A stretch of 19,555 bases of DNA from JAHWKV01 sp040905365 (GCA_040905365.1 JBBDRQ010000068.1:1-19555); one strand, 5' to 3'; shown: positions 7,244 to 14,994, numbered from the stretch's first letter. Made by a program: numbers and translations. The notes: a model not told the origin generated them from the sequence alone.

Positions 7244-7429
7244 ATGGACTTAAGCAGGCGTCGAGAAATGAGCATCTCGGAACTTCAGGTGCAGCACGCC
7301 GAGGAGTTGCCGGACCGTAAGCAGATGGTAACCGTCACGCTGCTCGGCCTACCGTTGGTGGGAGTTGCAGGCGTAGACGTAAATCTCGACTCCAGCGGAC
7401 CGGGCTGGCTGATTCAGGGAAACCCGTAA
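7244..7429 (+). CDS. Small peptide, candidate RiPP-like precursor
   Basis: A 61-residue ORF with a strong SD (AAAGGGGGAG, 7231-7240) 3 nt before ATG 7244. ATG 7241 is also in frame but abuts the SD. A shorter version from ATG 7268 has a weaker SD. The N-terminal half is charged and leader-like (ISELQVQHAEELPDRKQ, about 11-27). The C-terminal half is hydrophobic and Gly-rich (VTLLGLPLVGVAGVDV, about 31-46) and ends SSGPGWLIQGNP. It has no Cys, no lipobox and no Sec-type signal peptide. The next gene, 55 nt downstream, encodes a membrane M50 peptidase with a PqqD/RRE-like N-terminus, the type of partner that binds and cleaves leader peptides. I do not recognise a family; the precursor role is inferred from size, composition and neighbour. 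Confidence 0.6.
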   Translation: MDLSRRREMSISELQVQHAEELPDRKQMVTVTLLGLPLVGVAGVDVNLDSSGPGWLIQGNP

Positions 7430-7484
7430 GAGCAGACTAGACCGCCGGGTGGCGACCTTTCTAGGCTGCTAACCAACTAATCGC

Positions 7485-8714
7485 ATGCCGGCCGCTACTC
7501 CCGCGCTCGCACCCGGTCTGGAGTTGCTCGGCCGGTTCGACGGCTCCGGGACCAAAGGGGCTCGATATCTGATCAAGCGTCAGGACGGCAAGATGCTACT
7601 GGTGTCGGCCCTCCTTTACGTCCTGGTCGATGCCATGCGCAATTCCCCGGACCCGGACCGGTTGGCCGGCGAGGTTGGCAGGAGGATGGGTCGATCGATC
7701 GGGCCCGACGGGATCGAGTATCTGATCGAACACAAGTTGCGTCCGATCGGAATCCTGAATGTCCGGCAGGATAGGCGCACCACCGCACCCCTTCTGTCAC
7801 TGGCGGTGAGCCGCGCCATCCTGCCGGAATCTTTTGTCGCCTCCACCGCAAGGTTCCTCAGCATCGTGTTCCACCCCGCGGTGGCGGCCATCACTTTGCT
7901 CAGCACCGGCGTGCTGTTCGCCTGGCTGTGGGCCGGCGGGGCCTTGGATCCGCAAGCGTACGATCTGCAGCGCCCAGGGCTGGTCATCGCGATCCTGGCG
8001 TTGACCGTGATCAGCGCCGTCTTCCATGAGCTGGGACACGCAGCCGCCGCCGTCTACGGAGGCGCCACCCCCGGCCGGATCGGCGTCGGCATTTACATCG
8101 TCTGGCCGGCCTTTTACACCGATCTCACAGACAGCTACCGCCTCAGCAAAGCGGGTCGGGTGAGAACCGACCTGGGGGGCGTCTATTTCAACCTAATATT
8201 CACACTGCTGCTGGCCGGCGCCAACTCGGTGACCGGACACCCCGTCTTCCTTGCCGCCGTCGTCATTCAGTACTTCCTGGTAGCCGTACAGTTCATCCCG
8301 TTTTTACGCTTGGACGGCTACTATCTGCTGAGCGACCTTAGCGGCGTCCCCGACCTGTTCAAGGTGATGCGCGCGGGCAGAGGTGACATCCGGCACGGCA
8401 AACAGTCCGGCGCGATGTGCGCACTGCGCCCCGGCATCCAACTGTTTGCTACCTATTGGATGGTCCTCAACATGATGCTGACCGCCGGTTTCCTGGTCTG
8501 GTTCGCCTGGAGGCTGCCGGCGCTGCCGCTGGCGATCGGCGGCTTGTTTACAACCTATGCAACGGCAGCCGGAACCGCGTTCGGCAACGACGCTCCGCTG
8601 GCGGGGACGGTAGCCGGCCTCGGTCTCATACTGGTGGGCCTGCAAATCGCCGGACTGGGCGTATTGGCGACCCGCGGTGCGGCAAGAGTTGCTTCTTTGC
8701 TTACCAGCAGGTAA
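7485..8714 (+). CDS. M50-family intramembrane peptidase with PqqD/RRE-like N-terminus
   Basis: A 409-residue membrane protein of the 'putative peptide zinc metalloprotease' group (YydH-like M50). The zinc motif HELGH is at 181-185 within a membrane segment. The third ligand is probably Asp277 in FLRLDGYYLLSDLSGVPDL, a sequence typical of this group. Several hydrophobic segments flank both motifs and fill the C-terminus (about 310-405). Residues about 12-95 are soluble and read like a PqqD winged-helix: RYLIKRQDGK, then ALLYVLVDAM, then IGPDGIEYLIEHKLRPIGIL. Such domains act as RiPP recognition elements. No SD precedes ATG 7485. It follows the small peptide gene by 55 nt and precedes crcB by 42 nt. 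Cleavage of the neighbouring peptide is inferred; no radical-SAM, cyclodehydratase or ABC transporter gene is seen in the window. Confidence 0.88.
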   Translation: MPAATPALAPGLELLGRFDGSGTKGARYLIKRQDGKMLLVSALLYVLVDAMRNSPDPDRLAGEVGRRMGRSIGPDGIEYLIEHKLRPIGILNVRQDRRTTAPLLSLAVSRAILPESFVASTARFLSIVFHPAVAAITLLSTGVLFAWLWAGGALDPQAYDLQRPGLVIAILALTVISAVFHELGHAAAAVYGGATPGRIGVGIYIVWPAFYTDLTDSYRLSKAGRVRTDLGGVYFNLIFTLLLAGANSVTGHPVFLAAVVIQYFLVAVQFIPFLRLDGYYLLSDLSGVPDLFKVMRAGRGDIRHGKQSGAMCALRPGIQLFATYWMVLNMMLTAGFLVWFAWRLPALPLAIGGLFTTYATAAGTAFGNDAPLAGTVAGLGLILVGLQIAGLGVLATRGAARVASLLTSR

Positions 8715-8756
8715 AAACCCTCCGACCGAGGTCCTAGCACAGGCGGCAGCGGGAGT

Positions 8757-9203
8757 ATGGACAACCGAACCACACGGGCGCCAGCGTCAAAAACAAGCAG
8801 AACCCCGCTTGATTGGAGCGTGGTTGCGGCAATCGCCCTGGGCGGCGCGCTCGGCGGCACCGCCCGGTACGGAGTAACCCGGCTCCTCCCATCCGGCTCG
8901 GCAGAGCTGCCCTGGGCAACATTGACGGCGAATATCTCCGGAAGCTTCCTGCTGGGTTTGGCGCTGGCGTTGCTAATAGAACGCCGTCCGCCCAACCGAC
9001 GGCTCCCGGCTTTCATAGCCACGGGTGTGTTGGGCTCTTACACGACGTTTTCCGCTTTTTCGGTGGAAACCTCACTCCTGCTCGAAGCAGGTAAGTTCCT
9101 CACCGCCGCAGCCTACGTGGCCACAAGCGTGATCCTTGGATTATCGGCCGCCCTGACCGGCGTCCGCTTGGGCCGGCGCGCTGCACTTGGCAGCGACCAT
9201 TGA
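8757..9203 (+). CDS. crcB: Fluoride channel subunit CrcB (first copy)
   Basis: A 148-residue, four-helix Fluc/CrcB protein that exports fluoride passively across the cytoplasmic membrane. Family signatures are present: GGALGGTARYG near residues 29-39, the pore Asn region ANISGSFLLGL, and GVLGSYTTFSAFS, which holds the central Na+ site and the Phe/Thr pore residues. The first about 20 residues are polar and extra to the fold, and GGGAG lies only 1 nt from the ATG, so a GTG further in is a possible alternative start. The stop overlaps the start of the second copy by 4 nt. Paired copies form a heterodimeric channel in many Gram-positive bacteria. No fluoride riboswitch is visible in the 42-nt leader. 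Confidence 0.93.
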   Translation: MDNRTTRAPASKTSRTPLDWSVVAAIALGGALGGTARYGVTRLLPSGSAELPWATLTANISGSFLLGLALALLIERRPPNRRLPAFIATGVLGSYTTFSAFSVETSLLLEAGKFLTAAAYVATSVILGLSAALTGVRLGRRAALGSDH

Positions 9204-9574
9204 GCGGCGCAGGGTGGACGGGCTTTATCGTTACCTGCGCGCTGGGAGCCTCTACTCGCTACCTGCTCGACGCCTGGGTGCAGGCCAAAACCGGCGGAAT
9301 CTACCCTTGGGGAACCTGGCTGGTCAACATTACCGGCTGCTTCTTACTGGGCGCGCTCACCGGCTTGGTCCTTCATCACGGCTTCGATCAGGCAACGGCC
9401 AACCTGATAGGTACCGGATTTTTAGGGTCTTACACGACCTTCAGTACGGTCGCGCTTCAGGCGGTGCTGCTGGCCGAGAAGTCCGAGGCCTCAACCGCAG
9501 CCGGCTACGTTGCCGCATCGCTTCTGGCCGGGTGCGCGGCCGCCGGAGCCGGCCTAGCGCTGACCTGGCCGTAA
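9200..9574 (+). CDS. crcB: Fluoride channel subunit CrcB (second copy)
   Basis: A 124-residue partner of the preceding copy with the same family pattern: CALGASTRYLL near the N-terminus, VNITGCFLLGAL in the pore helix and GFLGSYTTFSTVA in the third helix. The start is TTG inside the overlap TTGA shared with the previous stop, which indicates translational coupling and matched production of the two halves. No SD of its own is evident. The two sequences differ clearly, so this is an old pair rather than a recent duplication, consistent with an antiparallel heterodimer. Confidence 0.93.
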   Translation: MSGAGWTGFIVTCALGASTRYLLDAWVQAKTGGIYPWGTWLVNITGCFLLGALTGLVLHHGFDQATANLIGTGFLGSYTTFSTVALQAVLLAEKSEASTAAGYVAASLLAGCAAAGAGLALTWP

Positions 9575-9578
9575 AACG

Positions 9579-9592
9579 GGCCCACCCGGGCC
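9579..9592. terminator. Short GC hairpin after the crcB pair
   Basis: GGCCC and GGGCC pair around a 4-nt ACCC loop, 5 nt after the crcB stop. There is no T-tract, so termination is doubtful. Confidence 0.2.
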
Positions 9593-9704
9593 GCCGCCCA
9601 CCGTTAGCGTTACCATCCAATGAAAGGACAAGGCGCAGCGGGGGCCACAACCTCCACCGACGATGGGGCACGGGAGGCGCGATGCTCGGGGACTCCGCCG
9701 GTTG

Positions 9705-10163
9705 ATGACCACACACTACGACCGCCTGGGGGTCAAATCCACGGCCTCTCGGGAAGAGATTCGCCTCGCCTACCTCGGCCTCGCCCGGCGCAGCCACCCC
9801 GATACCCGGCCCAACGCCGCTGAAGCCGAGCGGGCGGAGTCCAACCGCACCATGGCCGCCATCAACGCGGCGTGGTTCGTGCTGCGCGACCCGGATCGGC
9901 GCAGGCTCTATGATCAGAGCCTCGATCACCTCCTTCAGGTGAACAGGCCGCAGCCGGGGCCGGCAGAGCCGGGGCCGCCGGAATGGGAGCAAGACTGGCA
10001 GTCGCCGCTGCACGACTATTCGTACGGGGAGGAGTTCACCGGTCACGACATCACGGCGGGAATCGCCCGCCTGTGGGCCTTCGTACTGACGGCCGTGGTC
10101 ATCATGCTGGCCGCACTGTTCGCCTACGCTTTCGTCAAGTCCGGCTCCGTAGGCACTTTTTGA
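9705..10163 (+). CDS. Membrane-anchored J-domain (DnaJ-like) protein
   Basis: Residues about 3-72 form a J domain: THYDRLGVKSTASREEIR, then the HPD tripeptide (31-33) that stimulates Hsp70 ATPase, and ending in FVLRDPDRRRLYDQ. A Pro/Glu-rich linker follows, then one membrane segment at about 120-143 (FVLTAVVIMLAALFAYAFV) and a very short tail. It has no Gly/Phe-rich region, zinc fingers or substrate domain, so it is a type III J-protein that probably recruits DnaK to the membrane. ATG 9705 fits the start of the domain; ATG 9663 is in frame but adds 14 basic residues. Neither has a good SD. It precedes the phosphogluconolactonase gene by 11 nt. Confidence 0.85.
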   Translation: MTTHYDRLGVKSTASREEIRLAYLGLARRSHPDTRPNAAEAERAESNRTMAAINAAWFVLRDPDRRRLYDQSLDHLLQVNRPQPGPAEPGPPEWEQDWQSPLHDYSYGEEFTGHDITAGIARLWAFVLTAVVIMLAALFAYAFVKSGSVGTF

Positions 10164-10174
10164 GAGGCGAAACC

Positions 10175-10873
10175 GTGTTGATGAACGGACTGTTTGTGCA
10201 TATCCTGCCGGCCGAACAGCTGCCGGAAGCCGCAGCCGAGCACATCGCAAACGTGCTCGAGCGGGGTATCTACGAGCGGGATTCCTGTTCGATTGCCTTC
10301 AGCGGCGGCGGCACACCCAACCCGATGTTCGAAGCTCTTGCCCAGCGGCCCGTGGACTGGCCCAGCGTCGAGCTATTCCAGGCGGACGAACGCCTGGTGC
10401 CGGCCGGTCACCCCGACCACAACTTCACCGCCCTGGACTCTCACCTGATATCGAAGGTACCGCTCTCGCCCGACCGCGTGCACCCCATGGAAACGGAAGC
10501 TTCCGATCCGGCCGCGGCCGCGGCGCGCTACGAGCGGACCTTGGCCCGTCGGGCACCCCACGGCCTGGGGATGGTTCACCTGGGGCTGGGCGACGACGGC
10601 CACACTGCGTCGTGGCCGCCGGGAGACACCACGGTACTGGACTCTCCCAAGCTGGTCGAGGTGGTCGGCCCCTACCGCGATTACCTGCGCATGACCTTGA
10701 CACCCAGGGCGATTCGTAACACAGGATCGATTCTGTGGATGGTTGCCGGATCCGGCAAGGCGCCGGCCCTAAAGCAGCTGGTCGACGCCGATCCGCGGAT
10801 TCCCGCCTGGCACGCCCGCGTCGAGGGCTCGACGATCCTAGCCGACGAGGCGGCGGGCAGGCTGCTTCAATAG
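10175..10873 (+). CDS. pgl: 6-phosphogluconolactonase
   Basis: A 232-residue enzyme of the DevB/NagB-like fold that hydrolyses 6-phosphogluconolactone in the oxidative pentose phosphate pathway. Signatures: SGGGTP (43-48), QADERLVP (69-76), HPDHNF (79-84) and GLGDDGHTASW (137-147) with the catalytic His. The usual ASLFPG after that His reads ASWPPG here. GTG 10175 is chosen because GAGAGG (10162-10167) lies 7 nt upstream. ATG 10181 is the alternative. The gene follows the J-domain gene closely. No zwf or opcA is visible in the window, so it lies apart from the usual pathway cluster. Confidence 0.9.
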   Translation: MLMNGLFVHILPAEQLPEAAAEHIANVLERGIYERDSCSIAFSGGGTPNPMFEALAQRPVDWPSVELFQADERLVPAGHPDHNFTALDSHLISKVPLSPDRVHPMETEASDPAAAAARYERTLARRAPHGLGMVHLGLGDDGHTASWPPGDTTVLDSPKLVEVVGPYRDYLRMTLTPRAIRNTGSILWMVAGSGKAPALKQLVDADPRIPAWHARVEGSTILADEAAGRLLQ

Positions 10874-10945
10874 CCGTCGCTACTCCGGTAACACCTGGGC
10901 ACCACCGGCCGTTGACACCGAGCGGCCTCCCCGCGCGTCGGTTAA

Positions 10946-10983
10946 CCTGGGGCGAGCCGTCCGGTTTGCGCTCCCGCCCCGGG
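10946..10983. repeat. Inverted repeat upstream of the cupredoxin gene
   Basis: CCTGGGGCG (10946-10954) and CGCCCCGGG (10975-10983) pair over 9 bp with one G-T wobble and a 20-nt loop. It lies between pgl and the cupredoxin gene. It may be an RNA hairpin or operator; no T-tract follows. Confidence 0.35.
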
Positions 10984-11031
10984 AAAGCCGCTGCCGACAC
11001 CCTTGCAGATCTTTAAAAGAGGTACCTGTAC

Positions 11032-11424
11032 ATGCGCATGATCAAAACCGGTGGAGCGATCATCACCGCAGCGGTTCTGCTCGGTGCCTGCGGTCCCTCA
11101 CTCGAAGCCGCCGGCAACATTCAACAAGGTCCCGCGAGCACGGACTCCATCCCCGTTGAGATGCAGGACAACGTTTTTCTCCCCGAAGAGGTGCGCGCCA
11201 AGCCGGGCGAGGAGGTAGCGCTGGAAATAACCAACGCCGGCCGGACGGTGCACAACCTGGTCATCGAGGACCTGGGGATTTCCAGCGGACTGATCGAAGC
11301 CGGGGAGGTGGTAACGGCCACCTTCACCATGCCGGAGTCCAAGACCGAGTTCGTGTGCACCCTGCACCGGGGCATGGTGGGAGAGCTCGTTCCCTATCCG
11401 TCGGAGGTCCGCGGGCCCAAATAG
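11032..11424 (+). CDS. Cupredoxin-like lipoprotein (type 1 copper)
   Basis: The 130-residue protein opens with a basic n-region and a hydrophobic stretch ending in the lipobox LGAC. Cys20 would be lipidated, anchoring it outside the cytoplasmic membrane. Residues about 38-120 form a plastocyanin/azurin-like domain with the copper-ligand pattern H74 (VHNLVIE) and C109-x2-H112-x2-M115 (FVCTLHRGM). This suggests electron transfer or copper handling; the redox partner is unknown. The SD AAAAGAGG (11015-11022) lies 9 nt before the ATG. The 3' end overlaps the convergent channel gene by 31 nt. Confidence 0.88.
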   Translation: MRMIKTGGAIITAAVLLGACGPSLEAAGNIQQGPASTDSIPVEMQDNVFLPEEVRAKPGEEVALEITNAGRTVHNLVIEDLGISSGLIEAGEVVTATFTMPESKTEFVCTLHRGMVGELVPYPSEVRGPK

Positions 11425-12509
11425 AGGCGGCAGTCCTGCAAGAAAAGCTCGGTCCCCGACATAAACTCAAACCACTGCTTGTACCGCGCATACGCCTCGT
11501 CTGGATCGTGGCTGATCCGCTTCTGCACCAGCGCCTCCATGAACTCCTGCAGTTCCAGGAAGCGCCGCACCATCGAGTCCTGGGAGGTGCCGCGAACCAG
11601 ATCGATGGCGAACCTCTCCGAATCCACCGCCTTGGGGGGCTCCGGCGTCTTCTGCGCAGGCAAAAATCGTTCCTGAATTTCATAAGCGATCGAGTCGAAC
11701 GCGGATTGCAGTGCCATTACCCACGGCTCCTGCGTGACCGGGTGGCCGGCCGGCAGACCCCAGTGCAGGGCGGCGATGACCTTGCTGATCAGCCCGAACC
11801 GGTAAGGCAGCGCCGCGTACCCGCGGCGGCTGTAAAAGTAGAAGACAAACGGGTAGTGCCGCATCCCTTCGTGATGGGCGATCATGCTGTGGTAAAAGGT
11901 TTTGAGTCGTCCCTCCAGGTCGCGAGTAGTCCCATTGTGGAAGTGAACCCGCAGTATGTAGCGCGCTTCGTAGGTGCGCTGGGATTCGTGGTAGATGTCG
12001 GACGACAGCACACCCATCTCCCGGATCACCTGGTAGACGTTGACGACGTAGGCGATTGCCAGGGTTAGGAATCCGTAGCCGAGCAAGGCCTGCAGGGAAG
12101 TGACCATCTGGAACGTACCATCCGTGGGGGCAATATCCCCGTAGCCGAGCCCGGCCAGCGTAATGCTACTTAGGTACAGCGCCTCCAACGGACCGGCGCC
12201 GAGGCCCTCGGCTATTCGAAACGACCCTTCACGCAACCCCACGAGATAGATAGCGGCAAACCCCAACAGTTGCAGCGCTATCCAGAAGATCACGCTCGCC
12301 AGGACCATCACCGGCACCCCCAGCGACAGCACGAAGTACTTGATCCGGTGCGGGGCGACGGCGGCAATCCGGCGAAGCGACCACCACAAGGACCGGTAAA
12401 GCCGGGTCGACAGCGGGCCGGCCTCGTCGTAGTACAGCACCGTCATGAACAGATCGACGGTCCCGGCCAGCACCAGGAGACTGCCGATCGTTACCCAGAC
12501 GAAGTCCAC
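11394..12509 (-). CDS. Potassium-channel-like (Ion_trans_2) membrane protein
   Basis: A 371-residue protein with membrane segments at about 3-25 and 60-90, a pore loop at about 106-127 and a last helix at about 136-160, then a soluble cytoplasmic domain of about 200 residues. The pore reads LSSITLAGLGYGDIAP (113-128). GYGD is the K+ selectivity signature, but the Thr that normally precedes it (T-V/L-GYG) is Gly120. The soluble part has no Rossmann-type GxGxxG (RCK/TrkA) motif and I do not recognise it. The start is GTG 12509, with no SD and a well-placed promoter directly upstream. The gene is convergent with the cupredoxin gene. A K+ channel is likely; selectivity and gating are unproven. 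Confidence 0.8.
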   Translation of the reverse strand: MDFVWVTIGSLLVLAGTVDLFMTVLYYDEAGPLSTRLYRSLWWSLRRIAAVAPHRIKYFVLSLGVPVMVLASVIFWIALQLLGFAAIYLVGLREGSFRIAEGLGAGPLEALYLSSITLAGLGYGDIAPTDGTFQMVTSLQALLGYGFLTLAIAYVVNVYQVIREMGVLSSDIYHESQRTYEARYILRVHFHNGTTRDLEGRLKTFYHSMIAHHEGMRHYPFVFYFYSRRGYAALPYRFGLISKVIAALHWGLPAGHPVTQEPWVMALQSAFDSIAYEIQERFLPAQKTPEPPKAVDSERFAIDLVRGTSQDSMVRRFLELQEFMEALVQKRISHDPDEAYARYKQWFEFMSGTELFLQDCRLYLGPRTSDG

Positions 12510-12515
12510 TCGCTA

Positions 12516-12545
12516 GTTATAACGTGCGGTGACCGAAACGGTCAG
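12516..12545 (-). promoter_or_regulatory. Promoter for a leaderless channel mRNA
   Basis: On the minus strand CTGACC (12540-12545), an 18-nt spacer and TATAAC (12516-12521) form a sigma-70-type promoter. Six bases separate the -10 from the GTG at 12509, so the transcript would begin at or next to the start codon. This agrees with the lack of an SD. Confidence 0.55.
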
Positions 12546-12690
12546 CACCTGCTGCCCATGACCGACCGAGAGCGCAGAACAGACGGGTTCGCCCGGCGCG
12601 GTTACCACTATGCTGGTTGCCGAACGAAGTTACTTGCGGAAATTCAGCCTGTCCGACCTCTAGCTTCTCCAACTAACTTATGACACTTAT

Positions 12691-14994
12691 ATGACGATGC
12701 TCGGGCTACTGGGCCTGCACCTGGCCGTATTTGCACCGCTGTCGCTGCTCGGGCGGCGGCTGGGTACCAAAGCCTTGCTTGTCGCGGCGGTCGCACCCGC
12801 GGCTTCCTTCGCGTGGCTAATCACCAGGGCGCCGGCGGTTCTGGGCGGCGAGACGGTTCGGCAGAGCGTCGGCTGGGTTGCCGGGCTGGATCTGGCCCTC
12901 ACCACCCGCCTCGATGCGTTCGGGCTGATTATGGCGACGCTGATCACCGGCATAGGTGTGCTGGTCTTCGTCTACAGCTACTTCTACTTCGATAACGGCC
13001 CGGAGGTGGGCCGTTTCGCAGCCATCCTGCTGGCCTTTGGGGGTTCCATGCTGGGGGTAGTGATCACCGACAGCCTGCTGGCCCTGTTCATCTTTTGGGA
13101 GCTGACCTCGGTTACCTCGTACCTGCTGATCGGTTTCAAGGACAGCCACGCGACCGCGCGCGCATCGGCAATGCAGGCACTGCTGGTCACGGGCCTGGGC
13201 GGTTTGGCCATGCTGGCCGGTTTCGTCCTAGTCGGCTCCAGCGCCGGCACCTACTCGATGTCGGAGATCTTCGAGGCCCCTCCCACCGGCCCCCTGGTAA
13301 CCAGCGGCCTCTTGCTGGTCTTACTGGGTGCTTTTACCAAATCTGCCCAAGTTCCGTTTCACTTCTGGCTACCGGGGGCGATGGCTGCACCGACACCGGT
13401 GAGCGCTTACCTGCACTCGGCCACCATGGTCAAAGCCGGCGTTTACCTGATCGCCCGGTTCGCCCCGGCGTTTGCTCCGATGTTCAGCTTCTTCACGCCG
13501 CTGGTGGTAGGGGTCGGCGTCGCAACCATGTTGATCGGCGGGTACCGCGCCTTGAAGCAGCACGACCTCAAGCTGCTGCTTGCCTACGGCACGGTCAGCC
13601 AGCTTGGATTTGTGGTCGCTCTGGTGGGTTCCGGACACCCGGGCCTGACCTTTGCCGGCGTGGGCATGATCCTGGCCCACGCCCTGTTCAAGGCGACCTT
13701 GTTCCTGGTGGTCGGAATTATCGACCACCAGACCCATACCCGGGACATCAGAGAATTGAGCGGACTGGGTAGGCGGATGCCGGTGCTTTTCGGCGTCGCA
13801 GCGGCCGCCACCTGGTCGATGGTGGGCCTGCCGCCGACCGTCGGATACCTGACCAAGGAGGCCGCCCTCGAGCATCTGCTGGCCGGGAGCGCGCCGTGGG
13901 CCATCAGCGCAATAGCGCTGGCCACGGTCCTCACCGTCGCTTACTCGGCCCGCTTCCTGTGGGGGGCCTTCGCTACTAAACCGGCAACCGGCGAACAGAT
14001 GGTGGGAGCCCACGCCCCTAAGGCTTCGGCCGGCATACTGCTGGCACCGGCGATCCTGGCGGCGATGACCGTGCTCATGGGTCTGTGGACCGCGCCTGCC
14101 GAGAAGCTTGCCGTCACGGGCGCAAGGGCGCTCGACAGCGCAGTGGGATCCCCACGCCTGTACCTGTGGCACGGATTCACGCCGGCCGTCGGGATCGCTG
14201 CCCTGGCCCTGGCGGCGGGACTGGCGCTGTTCGCCTTCCGGGAGGCCGCGCAACGGTTCCAGCGCAGATGGCAGTTTCCGCTGGACGCGGCAAATGCATA
14301 TCACGCATGGGTCAAGGGCCTGAACATCTTTGCGGTACGGCTCACCGGTGTTCTCCAAAACGGCTCCCTACCCACCTATATAGCCGTAATCCTGATCACA
14401 GTTTTAGGCGTCCCCACCTGGTCCCTGCTGAGGTACGGTGACCTACCGACGGACCTGCGGATATCCGAATCACCGCTTCAACTGGTAGTGGTGCTGGGTT
14501 TGACCGTCGCCGCGGTGACCTGCACCGCTCTTAACCGGCGGTTTGCCGCGGTACTGATGCTCGGCGCGGTTGGCTTTTTCGTGGCGATACTGTTCGTCAT
14601 CCAAGGCGCCCCGGACCTGGCCCTGGCCCAGCTTCTGATCGAAACCCTCTCGCTGATCATGTTCGTCCTGGTCCTGCGCCACCTCCCGGAGCACTTCGCA
14701 CCCTTCCCGTGGCGGTTTGGATGGCTGCTGCGCATGGGTCTGGCCGCGACGGTGGGTACAGTGGTGTTCGGTTTCGCACTGATCGCCGGCAACGCCCGCC
14801 TCCGGAGCCCGATTTCCGATGAGCACATAGCCCGCGCGCTGCCGGACGGAGGAGGGCGCAACGTCGTCAACGTGATCCTGACCGACTTTCGGGCTTTCGA
14901 CACGCTGGGCGAGATAACGGTCCTGGTAATCGCGGCTTTGGGCGTCGCCAGTCTCGTGACGATTCGCCGCGCATCCAACAAAGGCGACGAGTGA
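12691..14994 (+). CDS. mrpA: Mrp Na+/H+ antiporter subunit A
   Basis: The 767-residue large subunit of the multi-subunit Na+/H+ antiporter, homologous to NuoL/ND5. Proton-path residues are in place: Glu137 in FWELTSVTSYLLIG, Lys217 in KSAQVPFHFWLP, and His242/Lys248 in LHSATMVKAG. The C-terminal part adds the MbhD-like segment (about 620-670, IQGAPDLALAQLLIETLS) and the MbhE-like segment (about 680-760, VVNVILTDFRAFDTLGE), so this is the full fused MrpA form at normal length. No SD precedes ATG 12691. TAACTT at 12674-12679 could be a -10, giving a near-leaderless mRNA, but no good -35 is seen. It is the first gene of a seven-gene operon and its stop overlaps mrpB. Confidence 0.96.
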   Translation: MTMLGLLGLHLAVFAPLSLLGRRLGTKALLVAAVAPAASFAWLITRAPAVLGGETVRQSVGWVAGLDLALTTRLDAFGLIMATLITGIGVLVFVYSYFYFDNGPEVGRFAAILLAFGGSMLGVVITDSLLALFIFWELTSVTSYLLIGFKDSHATARASAMQALLVTGLGGLAMLAGFVLVGSSAGTYSMSEIFEAPPTGPLVTSGLLLVLLGAFTKSAQVPFHFWLPGAMAAPTPVSAYLHSATMVKAGVYLIARFAPAFAPMFSFFTPLVVGVGVATMLIGGYRALKQHDLKLLLAYGTVSQLGFVVALVGSGHPGLTFAGVGMILAHALFKATLFLVVGIIDHQTHTRDIRELSGLGRRMPVLFGVAAAATWSMVGLPPTVGYLTKEAALEHLLAGSAPWAISAIALATVLTVAYSARFLWGAFATKPATGEQMVGAHAPKASAGILLAPAILAAMTVLMGLWTAPAEKLAVTGARALDSAVGSPRLYLWHGFTPAVGIAALALAAGLALFAFREAAQRFQRRWQFPLDAANAYHAWVKGLNIFAVRLTGVLQNGSLPTYIAVILITVLGVPTWSLLRYGDLPTDLRISESPLQLVVVLGLTVAAVTCTALNRRFAAVLMLGAVGFFVAILFVIQGAPDLALAQLLIETLSLIMFVLVLRHLPEHFAPFPWRFGWLLRMGLAATVGTVVFGFALIAGNARLRSPISDEHIARALPDGGGRNVVNVILTDFRAFDTLGEITVLVIAALGVASLVTIRRASNKGDE

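Noticed and set aside
8715..8756. Fluoride riboswitch upstream of crcB
   Set aside because: The 42-nt leader lacks the conserved pseudoknot-forming segments and is too short for the motif.
10912..10948. TTGACA (10912-10917) as promoter of the cupredoxin gene
   Set aside because: The -35 is perfect, but the nearest -10-like sequence (TTAACC or TAACCT) is 24-25 nt away and nothing suitable lies at 16-18 nt.
11355..12068. Plus-strand open frame across the channel gene
   Set aside because: No SD or family resemblance; the minus-strand channel explains the openness.
13369..14358. Long minus-strand open frame inside mrpA
   Set aside because: It is a GC-rich shadow frame; the plus strand encodes conserved MrpA helices over the whole stretch.
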